Positions 1-9,530 of a stretch of DNA of 64,000 bases are shown here, piece by piece; position 1 is the stretch's first letter, and every line of letters starts with the position of its first letter. Under the pieces are notes generated by a model that did no database searches, was not told the origin of the DNA, and worked only from the letters and a program-made list of their open reading frames with translations. The DNA comes from Candidatus Methanoperedentaceae archaeon (GTDB taxonomy: Archaea > Halobacteriota > Methanosarcinia > Methanosarcinales > Methanoperedenaceae), in the NCBI GenBank assembly GCA_003104905.1, contig PQAS01000021.1, positions 4,112 to 68,111 of the forward strand, given 5' to 3'. The translations under genes were made by a program, and so were the position numbers.

Positions 1-2
1 CT

Positions 3-1790
3 ACTCCTGCTCCAACCGAGACCCCAACTCCAACATCTCCCCCCACCCCTGCGGCCAATAACATAACTATCAATGACGGTGCAGAATATACAAAATCGCC
101 TGATGTGACCTTGAGTTTTACATCTTATCTAAATTTTGTAAGTTTCAAGAATGAAGATAATAACTGGACTGACTGGGAACCTTTCACGCCGGTGGATTCA
201 AGGACGCTAAAATCATGGCAGCTTTCTCCAGGCGATGGCAAAAAAACAGTATATCTTAGTGCAATCAGATTTGAAATCATAAATCAAGATCAGGGAATTG
301 TCTCTTCTTCTTCCATTATTCTTGACACAACAGAACCGGAAGTAAAAGACCTCCATGTGATATCATCAATGCCGGTAATAAATGACCCGGTTGACATTTC
401 TGCGAGCGTCAGCGATAATAATCTGGATAATTCCAGCGTATTTGTTACTATAGTGTCTCCTGATTCCAAGGCGAATAAATGTATGATGACTTTGACGGAT
501 AAATATGGATGTAATTTTATCAATACTTCCGGCTACGGCAGGTATGATGTTTCAGTTTCAGCCGATGACATGGCAGGAAATACCAATAATACCCAGAAAA
601 CCTGGTTCGTAACAACAATGAAGCCCTATGAAAAGTGGTTAACCACAGTTACCAATGAGGTCATGGCAATAGATGCCTTAAACGAAGCGAATACGGCACT
701 TGAGTTTGTTACATCCAGGACTGTCAATGAAAATATAAAAATAACAATGAGTAACGATATCCCTCCCGAAATTGATCCATATGTGGGTTTGATTCGATTC
801 GGGAAATTCATTGCAATAGACTCAAGTCCAACTCTTGAAGAAAATCTGGACTGGATGAACATCAAGATATATTATACCGAAGATGAATTGAAAGCGTCCG
901 GTCTTGATGAAGATTCTTTGAAGATATTCTATTTCAATAAGAGCAGCAGAACGTGGGAGACTCCTTCCAGTGATGTAAATACATCAGATACAGGTAATTT
1001 TTCAGGATATGTTCAGGCAAACGTATCCCGCACGGGAACCTTTGCATTGGTGGGCTCCCAGCCTCCGGAATCCGGTAATTCCGGCACAGTGAGTTCTTCA
1101 GGCAGTATTGGCGGTGGAGGGGGCGGGCCATCGGGTGAAAAAAATTCAAATATAGAGGTTATTGAAAAATATGACCTCCCCATCTACAAGGATAGAACTA
1201 CACTCTTCCGGTTCACAAATTCGAAAAATCCCATACTCTATGTTAATATCACAGGAAATGTAAACGCAGACCTGATCACCACAAGTGTTGAAGTATTAAA
1301 GGGCACTTCAATGTTTGTGACAGCGGCTCAAAGCGGTATTGTATATATGAATGCAAATATCTGGGTCGGGTTAAATGGTTTTGCAACACCGAAGAACATA
1401 AAGAATGCCGTTATTATGTTCAGGGTCGAGAACTCATGGATCGATAATAATAACCTTACAAACAGTGATATCAATTTGCAAAGATGGGATGGAAGCAAAT
1501 GGAATCCACTTCAAACATCAGAGAAAGGAAAGGATAGTATATACACCTATTTTGAAGCGAATACAAACAGCTTTTCACCCTTTGCAATTACAGCTTCAAA
1601 AGAAACACTTACATTTTCGGATGTCACATTATCACCGGAACAAACTTCTATACCGAAAGGAAAGAAACCTGAAGGAAATAAAACCGGTGAAAATAAATCT
1701 GCCTTTCTTATGAACTGGTTTTTAATAAGCGGCATTTTCGTAGTACTCGGTTTAATTGTTGAGGTATACAAAAGGACCAAAAAGAAATAA
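3..1790 (+). CDS. PGF-pre-PGF domain surface protein, 5' end outside window
   Basis: The reading frame is open from base 3, so the gene begins before the window; a GTG at 105 is inside the gene and is not the start. The visible part opens with a Pro/Thr-rich linker, then an Ig-like domain, a middle domain, a Gly-rich linker near 1110-1130, and a C-terminal domain (about 1150-1610) that matches the C-terminal domain of the giant protein at 33272-37636 nearly block for block (for example NIEVIEKYD, KNPILYVNITGN, SVEVLKGTS, FSPFAIT). I recognise this as the PGF-pre-PGF domain of archaeal cell-surface proteins. A transmembrane helix followed by a basic tail ends the protein, so it is probably membrane-anchored and faces the S-layer. 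The specific function is unknown. Confidence 0.85.
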   Translation, partial: TPAPTETPTPTSPPTPAANNITINDGAEYTKSPDVTLSFTSYLNFVSFKNEDNNWTDWEPFTPVDSRTLKSWQLSPGDGKKTVYLSAIRFEIINQDQGIVSSSSIILDTTEPEVKDLHVISSMPVINDPVDISASVSDNNLDNSSVFVTIVSPDSKANKCMMTLTDKYGCNFINTSGYGRYDVSVSADDMAGNTNNTQKTWFVTTMKPYEKWLTTVTNEVMAIDALNEANTALEFVTSRTVNENIKITMSNDIPPEIDPYVGLIRFGKFIAIDSSPTLEENLDWMNIKIYYTEDELKASGLDEDSLKIFYFNKSSRTWETPSSDVNTSDTGNFSGYVQANVSRTGTFALVGSQPPESGNSGTVSSSGSIGGGGGGPSGEKNSNIEVIEKYDLPIYKDRTTLFRFTNSKNPILYVNITGNVNADLITTSVEVLKGTSMFVTAAQSGIVYMNANIWVGLNGFATPKNIKNAVIMFRVENSWIDNNNLTNSDINLQRWDGSKWNPLQTSEKGKDSIYTYFEANTNSFSPFAITASKETLTFSDVTLSPEQTSIPKGKKPEGNKTGENKSAFLMNWFLISGIFVVLGLIVEVYKRTKKK

Positions 1791-1867
1791 TCTTAACTAT
1801 CATATCGGATAATTTTATTTGTATCATTATCACCTGTCGAATTTATCTTCTGTAACGATCCTCTTTG

Positions 1868-2614
1868 TTATTCGGTCAGCGTGCGATTAAAGAAACCCAC
1901 CATCTCATTATAGGCATCCCTGGCTTCGAAACTCCGGGATAGTGAGCCATTCTCTATCATGAAACCATGAGGCCTGCCCTGATAAACCTTGAGTTCAAAG
2001 TACTTACCTGTTGCATTCAACGCCGTAGCATAGCGATAGATATCACTGATCGGACTTGGCGCATCGTGAGTCCCATGTATCATCAGCATCGGCGCCTTTA
2101 GCTGCCCGATAAAATCTTCGGGCTTTGATTGGTTCATAAATCCTCCGGAATAAGGAAAGCCGTACCATGCGACCCCTGACCTGAACTGTGTCATCTGCGG
2201 CAGAAAGAGCATGGTGTACCTCCCACCGGCGCAAAATCCCGTTAATCCAAGACGGTTCATATCAACATTCGGTTTTGCCTTAAGGTAAGCTACCGAGTCA
2301 CTTATGAGCCCTCCAACTACCTCATCGGCAGGCGTCTTGTTGAAGGTCTGCCATTCCGGGGATATCACAATGTAGCCATCATTAGCCATATTATCAGAGA
2401 TGTTCTTGTAACCGGGTTCAAGCCCATTGAAAGAATGAATAAGCACTATAGCTGGCATTTTACCTGCTCCGGTGGGTTCTGCAAGGTAAGCCGGATAAGC
2501 CAGGCCCTGGCTTATTATCTCAACATTTTCGTTTCTGCTGCTGTCCGATTTTTCTGTGCATCCGGAAATCACCACAAAAGAAATCATTATCAGCAATAGC
2601 ATCAAGAATTTCAT
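1868..2614 (-). CDS. Dienelactone hydrolase family lipoprotein
   Basis: A 248-residue alpha/beta-hydrolase of the dienelactone hydrolase family. The N-terminus is a lipoprotein signal with lipobox VISGC (Cys19), so the enzyme is expected to be tethered outside the membrane. The catalytic set is visible: nucleophile Cys128 in GFCAGG, Asp184 in HGTHDAP and His216 in GRPHGF. Cys rather than Ser at the nucleophile is typical of true dienelactone hydrolases. The natural substrate cannot be read from sequence. It is transcribed away from the sorbosone-dehydrogenase-like gene at 2707, with about 90 bases between the two starts. Confidence 0.88.
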   Translation of the reverse strand: MKFLMLLLIMISFVVISGCTEKSDSSRNENVEIISQGLAYPAYLAEPTGAGKMPAIVLIHSFNGLEPGYKNISDNMANDGYIVISPEWQTFNKTPADEVVGGLISDSVAYLKAKPNVDMNRLGLTGFCAGGRYTMLFLPQMTQFRSGVAWYGFPYSGGFMNQSKPEDFIGQLKAPMLMIHGTHDAPSPISDIYRYATALNATGKYFELKVYQGRPHGFMIENGSLSRSFEARDAYNEMVGFFNRTLTE

Positions 2615-2706
2615 AACAAACCCCCATTATATTACTTAACGGCCTTCTAATAAATGTTTTTCGGTTCGTGACCTAAAATATATCTCTACTCAAATACAAT
2701 GTAATT

Positions 2707-3858
2707 ATGGATATGAATAAGAAAATTGTGTTGATAGCAATTGCAATATTCTTGATAATCGTTATAGCTTCGATCTTTAGCATCAAGCCTGCAGTAAAAT
2801 CAGTTTCTTTTGATAATATCAACCTTCCCAGGGGTTTTAAGATAGAGGTTTTTGCTGATATCCCGGGCAGCTATCCGGGCCCTGGTCCCAGGATGATGTT
2901 ATTGAAGGATAATGTGCTTTTTGTTACAATACCGAACGTGGGAAAGGTCGCTGCGCTTCCTGATCGAAACGGCGATAAAAAAGCAGATGGCATTGTAACA
3001 TTTATTGACAAACTCAATAATCCGCACGGGATCGATTATTATGACGGCTGGTTCTACATAGCAGAAGAAAACAGGGTAATACGAGTAAAAAGAAGCGAAA
3101 ATGAACTGACTGCTGATATGGGTACCTTCGAAGTCCTGATCGACGATCTTCCCACAGGCGGTCATTTCACAAGGACTATTAAAATACATAATAACAGCTT
3201 GTACATTAGCATAGGCTCATCCTGCAATGTCTGCAACGAGCAGGACGAAAGGAGGGCCGCCATTATAAAATGCAATACGGATGGGACTAGTTGCAGTGTC
3301 TATGCAAGAGGATTGAGAAATTCCGTTGGGTTCGTTTTTCACCCCGTAACAGGAATGATGTACGCTACAGAAAATGGACGGGACATGCTCGGGGATGACC
3401 TGCCGCCTGATGAGATCAATATTATTGAAGAAGGGAAGAACTACGGGTGGCCGATCTGCTATGGAAAGAATATCCATGATACTGATTTTGACAAGAATGT
3501 CTATATCAGGAATCCATGCATGGAGCCCTTTGAGATGCCAAGTATTGTAGATCTCCAGGCGCACTCAGCACCCCTGGGACTTGCCTTTTACTACGGCGAG
3601 AGTTTTCCCCAGGAATACAGGGGTGATCTTTTCGTTGCTTATCATGGTTCCTGGAACAGGAAGGAAGCGACAGGATATAAGATTGTGAGCATTGACATGC
3701 CGGACTTTTTGGTGAAGGATTTTGCAACAGGCTGGCTAACAACGGGTGGGAACGTGCTGGGAAGACCTGTGGATATCATCGTTGCTGATGACGGTTCGTT
3801 ATTCATGAGCGATGATAATGCCGGGAAGATATACAGGATTTCATACCAGATTTCATAG
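2707..3858 (+). CDS. PQQ-type glucose/sorbosone dehydrogenase family protein, membrane-anchored
   Basis: 383 residues. Residues about 5-25 form an uncleaved-looking membrane anchor, followed by a six-bladed propeller of the soluble glucose/sorbosone dehydrogenase family (motifs NLPRGFKIEVFAD near the start, ARGLRNSVGF and GKNYGWP in the middle, AYHGSWNR and GRPVDIIVADDGSL near the end). Bacterial relatives oxidise aldoses with PQQ. No PQQ synthesis gene is visible here, so cofactor and substrate are uncertain in this archaeon. An extracytoplasmic location is inferred from the N-terminal helix. The gene ends at a hairpin shared with the convergent cytochrome gene. Confidence 0.8.
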   Translation: MDMNKKIVLIAIAIFLIIVIASIFSIKPAVKSVSFDNINLPRGFKIEVFADIPGSYPGPGPRMMLLKDNVLFVTIPNVGKVAALPDRNGDKKADGIVTFIDKLNNPHGIDYYDGWFYIAEENRVIRVKRSENELTADMGTFEVLIDDLPTGGHFTRTIKIHNNSLYISIGSSCNVCNEQDERRAAIIKCNTDGTSCSVYARGLRNSVGFVFHPVTGMMYATENGRDMLGDDLPPDEINIIEEGKNYGWPICYGKNIHDTDFDKNVYIRNPCMEPFEMPSIVDLQAHSAPLGLAFYYGESFPQEYRGDLFVAYHGSWNRKEATGYKIVSIDMPDFLVKDFATGWLTTGGNVLGRPVDIIVADDGSLFMSDDNAGKIYRISYQIS

Positions 3859-3897
3859 AATTAACCCTGTGATCTAAAAATTAACAACAAATTCGTA

Positions 3898-3923
3898 CGA
3901 ACTCCAAACAATCATGGAGTTCG
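3898..3923. terminator. Hairpin between convergent genes
   Basis: Perfect 9-bp stem CGAACTCCA / TGGAGTTCG with an 8-base loop. It lies between the ends of the sugar dehydrogenase gene and the 26-haem gene. T-rich sequence follows on both strands, so it could end transcription from either side. Confidence 0.6.
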
Positions 3924-3949
3924 TTTAGTTAGTTGTTTTCCAGATGTTT

Positions 3950-6900
3950 CTATTCATTGCCTGCATGGCAGCCCACGCAATTGTCACCTCCTGCTCCTGC
4001 CTGGATGGCTGCGTTGTGGAAGTCTACATTTGCCAGTGTTGAGACACTTGCATCTTTATGGCATGTGTCGCACTCACTGGTTAAAGTCTCTGGATGCGGC
4101 CTACCCGGAAGTGTACTGATATTCACCGGCGTACCCCATTCAGGATCGTTTGTATATGGGCCGTTATGGCAGAGGATACAGTTGGATGTATCGATAGTAC
4201 CGGAATGTCCGTATGGCGTTGTCCCCTTATCGGTTACATCTTTGACATAATGGTTTACCGTGCCAACACCAGTGTTACCGATATACATTCCATTATTGTC
4301 ATGGCAGTTAGTGCAGTTAACCGCAGTTATTATATCCTGTCCTGCCTGTTGATGTTCCGCTACGATAGGAGCGCTGTATGACCCTGTCCCGGTATGGCAG
4401 TTTTGACAGCCTGTTGGCGTCTTGTATGCGGCGGGATGACCATCGGGTTGAGCACCATCCCCGTGACATGCCCAGCATTTCTTATTTTCCGCATCGACCG
4501 TTGCAGATGCGCCGCTGTTCAGAGCCTTATGACCTGAGCTATTCATTGCACTGAAATTCACATGAACTGGTGCCGAGCCTCCTATATCATGGCAGGAGCT
4601 GCAATCAGGACCCCCTGAGGAACCTACTGATGCATTGTGCATCAACTGCCCCACGGTAATGCTTCCTGCTTTATCATGGCAGGATTTACATATTGAGTCT
4701 GTATAATCATTTAAAGTATGATTATAGTAGCCTGGTTTGCCATTCCAGCTCCCATTGGTGATCTCCGGAGGCTTCTCAAGGCTTGCATAAGCCGATGTCA
4801 TGATTCCGTAGTTACTATCCGACTTATAATGACAGTCTGCGCAATTGGTTCCGCTGCCAATAGTGGTATTGGGCACATATGAAGGAGCCCATATCAAAAG
4901 TCTTCCAAGAGGTGTCGCACTATGTTTTGTGTCGTTATGGCAGTACAGACATGCCTCTAATTGATTCGTCCAGTAGCTGCCCCATATTGAACCGTTATTG
5001 ATATCCTCCGAATGATGTAACGGATCACTTACCTGAGGTGGGGCTAATAGAAGAGAACTATTTACTGCATCTGATTGGTGGCATGTGGTACAATCTGCAG
5101 CATTTGTCTTATTGGCTGAGATGTTATTGTCCTTCTGGAGATATCCGATACCATGTATCTCTCTTCCGGCCTTACTTCTGTCAGTATTGTTGGTATGACA
5201 TTCTGCGCAATATACGGTCTTGTGTTCATCCTTATTGCCGTGACAGGTCCTGCAATATGTATCATTACTGCTGGCTGGCATGGTCAAAGCAGCATCATGC
5301 AGCATTCCGGAACCGTGGCATGTTGTGCAAACAGGTGTTGCAGGATTTCTCGAATGATTGGACTGATTATTGTTCCGTATATTGCTCATCATAGCGGCAG
5401 TAAAAGCCGTGCTTGAATTCTGGTGGCAGTATTGGCAATCACGTGCAGTGCTGCTGTTCTTTCCATAATGTGATCCAATGGATAATTCAGTAGATTCATT
5501 ATCCGTATAAGATACCGTCATCTCCGGTACATTATGGCATAATGCACATGAAGAGGATTCATCGATAGCGAATATTCCGGCCTTAATATCTGCACCGCTC
5601 TTGAAATGTTCATTTATGGTCATTGCACTGCTTACTCTTGCATATGGTTTCGTTGGACCATGGCATTCATAACACCCGTATGGCCTGGTATATTTATCTC
5701 CCATCCCTGTGGGTTGATTTCCATCGCTTTGATGGCATCCCCAGCATTTCTTATTTGCCGCCGGTACGCCGCTTGCTGAAGCCCCGGAATTCAGATTATT
5801 GTGTACTCCTGCAGCAACAGCACTGGAATCTACCTTATGCATTGCATTTCCGGTAAGGCCGTGACAGGAAATACAATCAGGTCCGCCCCCGGATACACTG
5901 GCATTATGAATATCCTGGGAGTGGCAGCCTGTACAACTTTCTCCGTAATGTATTCCTGTTCTTTGAGTGTGACATGTCCAGCACTGCTCATTTTCTGTTA
6001 TGCCATTGCTCGTAATAGAACTATTATAGGGTTTGCTTATATTGTGGCCTGCATTATGACAGATAATACAGCTTACACTTGTTATAGTATGTGAATCTGC
6101 AGAACTTGGCACATTCGAATATAACGACCTGTAATTTCCTCCGGCAGCATATCCTGAAGTGGAATTTTCCCTGCTAACATTTGAATTCTTATTTGGGTGG
6201 CAGCCTGGCGTATCATAACATCCTGCGATATCCGGGTTCTTTCCCTGTGGATTTGAAGATATGTTTGATCCTGCATGACAGCCTGAACATACGATTTTTT
6301 CTTTGTGCCAGTCAGGGCTATATTCATTTTCAGTATATATTGTTGGAGAATTATCATTATAGCCGCGATCCCTCGGAATACCGTCATACATCTGGTGGCA
6401 TGTTACGCAATTGCCCTTTGCCATAGTCTCTGTATGTTTTGCCTTGTCCTGGCTTTTATGGAAACCATATCCCTTTGAATAATATGATTTTGGAGTATAG
6501 AGTGAACCCCACTTTCCAGGACTCTCGGGCCCATGGCACTGCCCGCAGCCCCACCAGTATAGCGTGAAGGATGAACTGCCTGCAATATTGCTGCTATCTA
6601 CTGTTACATTAGCTTCAATCTTCCAGCTGCCCCAATAATTCCTGCTGTTAAGATCATAAGAATAATATGCTGCTCCCTCACCATCTGTAATTGATGCTGC
6701 CGTATTTACCGGAGTTGTGCCTGCCGGGTTTAGAAGTTTAAATGTTACTGTTGCACCTGGCAATTTTGATCCGCTATTGTTCATTACGATAGCTGAGGCT
6801 CTTATAGTGGTAGATTCTCCGCTCCAGTAATTTGTGCCCCAGTTACCCCCTATTACATCTGCCGGACTGAAAAATCCGGGAGCGGTTGTTCCTGCGTTGG

Positions 6901-7636
6901 GATCATCAAGCACAATAAATCTATTGGATTTTACTATGATTTGCGGACCTGTTCCAGGAGTTGGCGCAGGTGTTGAGGTGGGGGTCGGTGTGGGAGTAGG
7001 TGTGGGCGTCGCCGTTATCTCGCTTACATAGAAGCGGCCGCTGTTAGAACCTGTTGATCCGCCATTTGTTCCCAGATAAACCCGTCCGCCGTTTGATGTG
7101 GTCACTGAAACTTTCAATGCAGGATATGATCCAGAAGGCGCAGTGCCGCTGATGCTGCTAAGATCAATGGTATATTTCTGGCCATTTGAAGAAGATACCG
7201 CCTGCGTTTTGTTTCCAAGCGATGTGAAAGTTCCCTGTTTTGCATATCCAAGATCAAAACGATATGTTGCAGTATAGCCGCTCTGCCTGCTTGCAAGATA
7301 GAAAGTGGCGCCTGTTTTACCTGTTACCTGTGTATCGGAACTATAAGCCGCCGGAAAAATCGCAAGGAACTGATCGCCTGAAGAAGTTCTTGTCAATCTA
7401 TCGCTGCTGCATGTGAATCCCGTATCGCTTAATTTGGTTATCCTGTAGGATGTTGGCTGTGCATTACAGTTACCCCAATTGGCTGTGAATCCTGACGAAT
7501 CTATACTTCCTGATGAAGGAATCCAGTAATATGTCTTATCCAGGGCGCTTGCCGCATCGAATGAAAATAAAATCAACAGGGAGAGAGAAAGCAAAATTCT
7601 AAATTTCCTTGAAAATTTAATGCAATCAATTCTCAT
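3950..7636 (-). CDS. 26-haem c-type cytochrome (26h-A)
   Basis: 1228 residues. A signal peptide (about residues 1-31) is followed by a beta-rich domain of roughly 180 residues, a Thr-Pro linker (DNA about 6966-7013), an Ig-like domain, and then haem sites to the C-terminus. I count 25 CxxCH motifs plus one CX5CH (Cys codons within 6200-6220, residues about 473-480), making 26 haem sites. All 26 align one to one with 26h-B at 11284-14388. No membrane helix follows the signal peptide, so the protein is probably secreted or held in the S-layer, where it would conduct electrons. The start ATG overlaps the stop of the upstream subtilase gene (TAATG), which implies translational coupling. The N-terminal domain plus linker is absent from 26h-B. 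Confidence 0.93.
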   Translation of the reverse strand: MRIDCIKFSRKFRILLSLSLLILFSFDAASALDKTYYWIPSSGSIDSSGFTANWGNCNAQPTSYRITKLSDTGFTCSSDRLTRTSSGDQFLAIFPAAYSSDTQVTGKTGATFYLASRQSGYTATYRFDLGYAKQGTFTSLGNKTQAVSSSNGQKYTIDLSSISGTAPSGSYPALKVSVTTSNGGRVYLGTNGGSTGSNSGRFYVSEITATPTPTPTPTPTSTPAPTPGTGPQIIVKSNRFIVLDDPNAGTTAPGFFSPADVIGGNWGTNYWSGESTTIRASAIVMNNSGSKLPGATVTFKLLNPAGTTPVNTAASITDGEGAAYYSYDLNSRNYWGSWKIEANVTVDSSNIAGSSSFTLYWWGCGQCHGPESPGKWGSLYTPKSYYSKGYGFHKSQDKAKHTETMAKGNCVTCHQMYDGIPRDRGYNDNSPTIYTENEYSPDWHKEKIVCSGCHAGSNISSNPQGKNPDIAGCYDTPGCHPNKNSNVSRENSTSGYAAGGNYRSLYSNVPSSADSHTITSVSCIICHNAGHNISKPYNSSITSNGITENEQCWTCHTQRTGIHYGESCTGCHSQDIHNASVSGGGPDCISCHGLTGNAMHKVDSSAVAAGVHNNLNSGASASGVPAANKKCWGCHQSDGNQPTGMGDKYTRPYGCYECHGPTKPYARVSSAMTINEHFKSGADIKAGIFAIDESSSCALCHNVPEMTVSYTDNESTELSIGSHYGKNSSTARDCQYCHQNSSTAFTAAMMSNIRNNNQSNHSRNPATPVCTTCHGSGMLHDAALTMPASSNDTYCRTCHGNKDEHKTVYCAECHTNNTDRSKAGREIHGIGYLQKDNNISANKTNAADCTTCHQSDAVNSSLLLAPPQVSDPLHHSEDINNGSIWGSYWTNQLEACLYCHNDTKHSATPLGRLLIWAPSYVPNTTIGSGTNCADCHYKSDSNYGIMTSAYASLEKPPEITNGSWNGKPGYYNHTLNDYTDSICKSCHDKAGSITVGQLMHNASVGSSGGPDCSSCHDIGGSAPVHVNFSAMNSSGHKALNSGASATVDAENKKCWACHGDGAQPDGHPAAYKTPTGCQNCHTGTGSYSAPIVAEHQQAGQDIITAVNCTNCHDNNGMYIGNTGVGTVNHYVKDVTDKGTTPYGHSGTIDTSNCILCHNGPYTNDPEWGTPVNISTLPGRPHPETLTSECDTCHKDASVSTLANVDFHNAAIQAGAGGDNCVGCHAGNE
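6966..7013 (-). repeat. Thr-Pro linker coding repeat
   Basis: Degenerate 6-base repeats on the minus strand encode alternating Thr-Pro residues between the N-terminal beta domain and the Ig-like domain of 26h-A. A similar Pro/Thr linker is coded at bases 3-60. Such stretches act as stiff surface spacers and are prone to slippage in copy number. Confidence 0.8.
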
Positions 7637-9516
7637 TATACCCTCCTTATCGTTATTCTTCCCGTTGTACCCGCATCTCCATATGGCACAAATACGAGAT
7701 CAAGTTCAGGAGATCCAATATTTATATTGAAGCTGATGACCTGGTATTTGGCGAGCTTGAACCTGGTCGACATATCCTCTCTTTGCACGCCATTCTCGTA
7801 GACGTTCATATTGATTTTAGATAGTCTGCTGTTATTGATAGTTATTGAATAGTTCCCATTCATGAGCGAGGCGTTCCTTGCGCTTTCATCAGGAGGGCCC
7901 GGATTTACTATGAGATCCAGTATGACTTCTACAATATTTTTGTCCTGGGCATTGTTATTAGTGATGATATTGTCACTTACAAGCGAAGTGGCACTTGCGA
8001 AATTTATGTAGTCTCCCGGCGATACGGTATCCGGTACTGTATAGCTGATATTGATAATTGCAACGGAATTTTTTGTAAGGGTTCCAAGGTCGCATGAAAA
8101 GTTCACGGCATTATCACATGTTCCCCGGGAGGGCGTAATAGCCCCCCTGATAAATCCGGACGGCCAGGTGTCAAATATCCGAACACCCGAAGCATCCGAT
8201 GGACCATTATTTCTTACCGCAATACTGTAAGTATATGTAATTCCATCACCTGCTCTTATAGTTGAAACGCCATCATCCACGGTTATCGATAAATCTGCAA
8301 ATGCAAAAGCTGAAATTCCAAGTGTGGCATTTGATACATCCAGCAGGCCATATCCATAAATATTATCTTGGCCCGGATCTCCCACATCGAATGCCGAATT
8401 CCTGATTATTTCCCTTACATCCACATGATCTCTTTTTCCGTCGCCATTGACATCAGGAAAATTTGACGAAAATATAAGAGCAGCTGCCCCTGTTACATGT
8501 GGGGCCGCCATTGATGTCCCGCTTCTTGTTCCATATCCCCCGCCAATAATAGTGGAAAGTACATTGACTCCCGGCGCTGAAATTTCAATTTTCGGATCAA
8601 TTGGAGAGAAACTCGCTTTCTGGCCATTCTGATCTATGGCTGTCACAGCGATAACAGCATCGTATGCCGCAGGATATTTCACGGTTCCTGTGCCCGTCCT
8701 GTCATTGCCTCCTGCCGCTACCAATAATATGCCTGAATTATTCGCGGCATTAATTGCTTCAAGAAGAGCGGGATTATTTTCAGTGCTTTCTATGCTCATG
8801 GAAATTATGTCAGCACCATTTATCATAGCCCATTCTAACCCCGATATGATGAAACTGGCCATACCAAAACCTGCTCCATCCAGTACTTTTACCGCATATA
8901 TATCGGCTTTAGGTGCAACCCCGACTGGTCCGATACCATTATTCTGTGCAGCTATGATGCCGGCTGCATGTGTACCATGGCTGTTTACCGCAATTCCGGT
9001 GCTGTCATCCATCGGATCAGCATCATTGAAAACGAAATCATATCCTCCCTTATAGTTAGTATTGAGATCGGGATGATTATAATCAATACCCGTGTCAAGT
9101 ATGGCTATCTTTACCCCTGTCCCGTTTATGTTTTGATCATGTACTGCCCGGCTCCCGATATACTGTACTCCCCATGAACTTGAATATTCATCAGAGGCTT
9201 TGAATACCGTATCATTGACTATATATTTGATATTCGAGTTATTTTTCAAATTTTTTATGTTATTTTCAGGTATTCTTGCTGAGACAGCGTTGATCACATT
9301 CAGATTTTTTTTAACTATACCGCCATTATCCGTAATCAGTTTCTTTTCGGAGGCTCCAACGGTTTTCTTATAACCCACTATGACGTCACGATCTGCCGCA
9401 AGCGTTGTTCCATTCAGAATAATCAAAACAATACAGGAACAAAGAGCTATTTTCAGAATTGTTTTACTTTTTTGTTCTATTTTCTTTTTGTTAAATATAT
9501 TGAAAAAACTCATCAT
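7636..9516 (-). CDS. Secreted subtilisin-like (S8) serine protease with DUF11 domain
   Basis: 626 residues: signal/anchor segment (about 20-41), an inhibitor-I9-like propeptide (about 43-106), and a subtilase domain with Asp141 (ILDTGID), His180 (SHGTHAAG), oxyanion Asn271 (AAGGND) and Ser335 (SGTSMAAPH). A DVNGDGKRD calcium-loop-like segment lies near residue 356, and a DUF11 beta-sandwich (about residues 405-520) precedes a final beta domain. All catalytic residues are intact. It sits between octahaem cytochrome 8h-4 (15 bases upstream) and 26h-A (1-base overlap downstream), so it is co-transcribed with them. By analogy with Geobacter OzpA, which trims the nanowire cytochrome OmcZ, I infer that it processes the cytochromes. 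It could instead be a general exoprotease. Confidence 0.92.
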   Translation of the reverse strand: MMSFFNIFNKKKIEQKSKTILKIALCSCIVLIILNGTTLAADRDVIVGYKKTVGASEKKLITDNGGIVKKNLNVINAVSARIPENNIKNLKNNSNIKYIVNDTVFKASDEYSSSWGVQYIGSRAVHDQNINGTGVKIAILDTGIDYNHPDLNTNYKGGYDFVFNDADPMDDSTGIAVNSHGTHAAGIIAAQNNGIGPVGVAPKADIYAVKVLDGAGFGMASFIISGLEWAMINGADIISMSIESTENNPALLEAINAANNSGILLVAAGGNDRTGTGTVKYPAAYDAVIAVTAIDQNGQKASFSPIDPKIEISAPGVNVLSTIIGGGYGTRSGTSMAAPHVTGAAALIFSSNFPDVNGDGKRDHVDVREIIRNSAFDVGDPGQDNIYGYGLLDVSNATLGISAFAFADLSITVDDGVSTIRAGDGITYTYSIAVRNNGPSDASGVRIFDTWPSGFIRGAITPSRGTCDNAVNFSCDLGTLTKNSVAIINISYTVPDTVSPGDYINFASATSLVSDNIITNNNAQDKNIVEVILDLIVNPGPPDESARNASLMNGNYSITINNSRLSKINMNVYENGVQREDMSTRFKLAKYQVISFNINIGSPELDLVFVPYGDAGTTGRITIRRV

Positions 9517-9530
9517 TTTATATATCCCCT

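Noticed and set aside
5038-6426. Several Cys-rich plus-strand ORFs inside 26h-A
   Set aside because: They are antisense shadows created by the CxxCH codons and have no ribosome site or domain.
6960-7015. GT-rich tract as a regulatory repeat
   Set aside because: It is fully explained as coding for the Thr-Pro linker of 26h-A.
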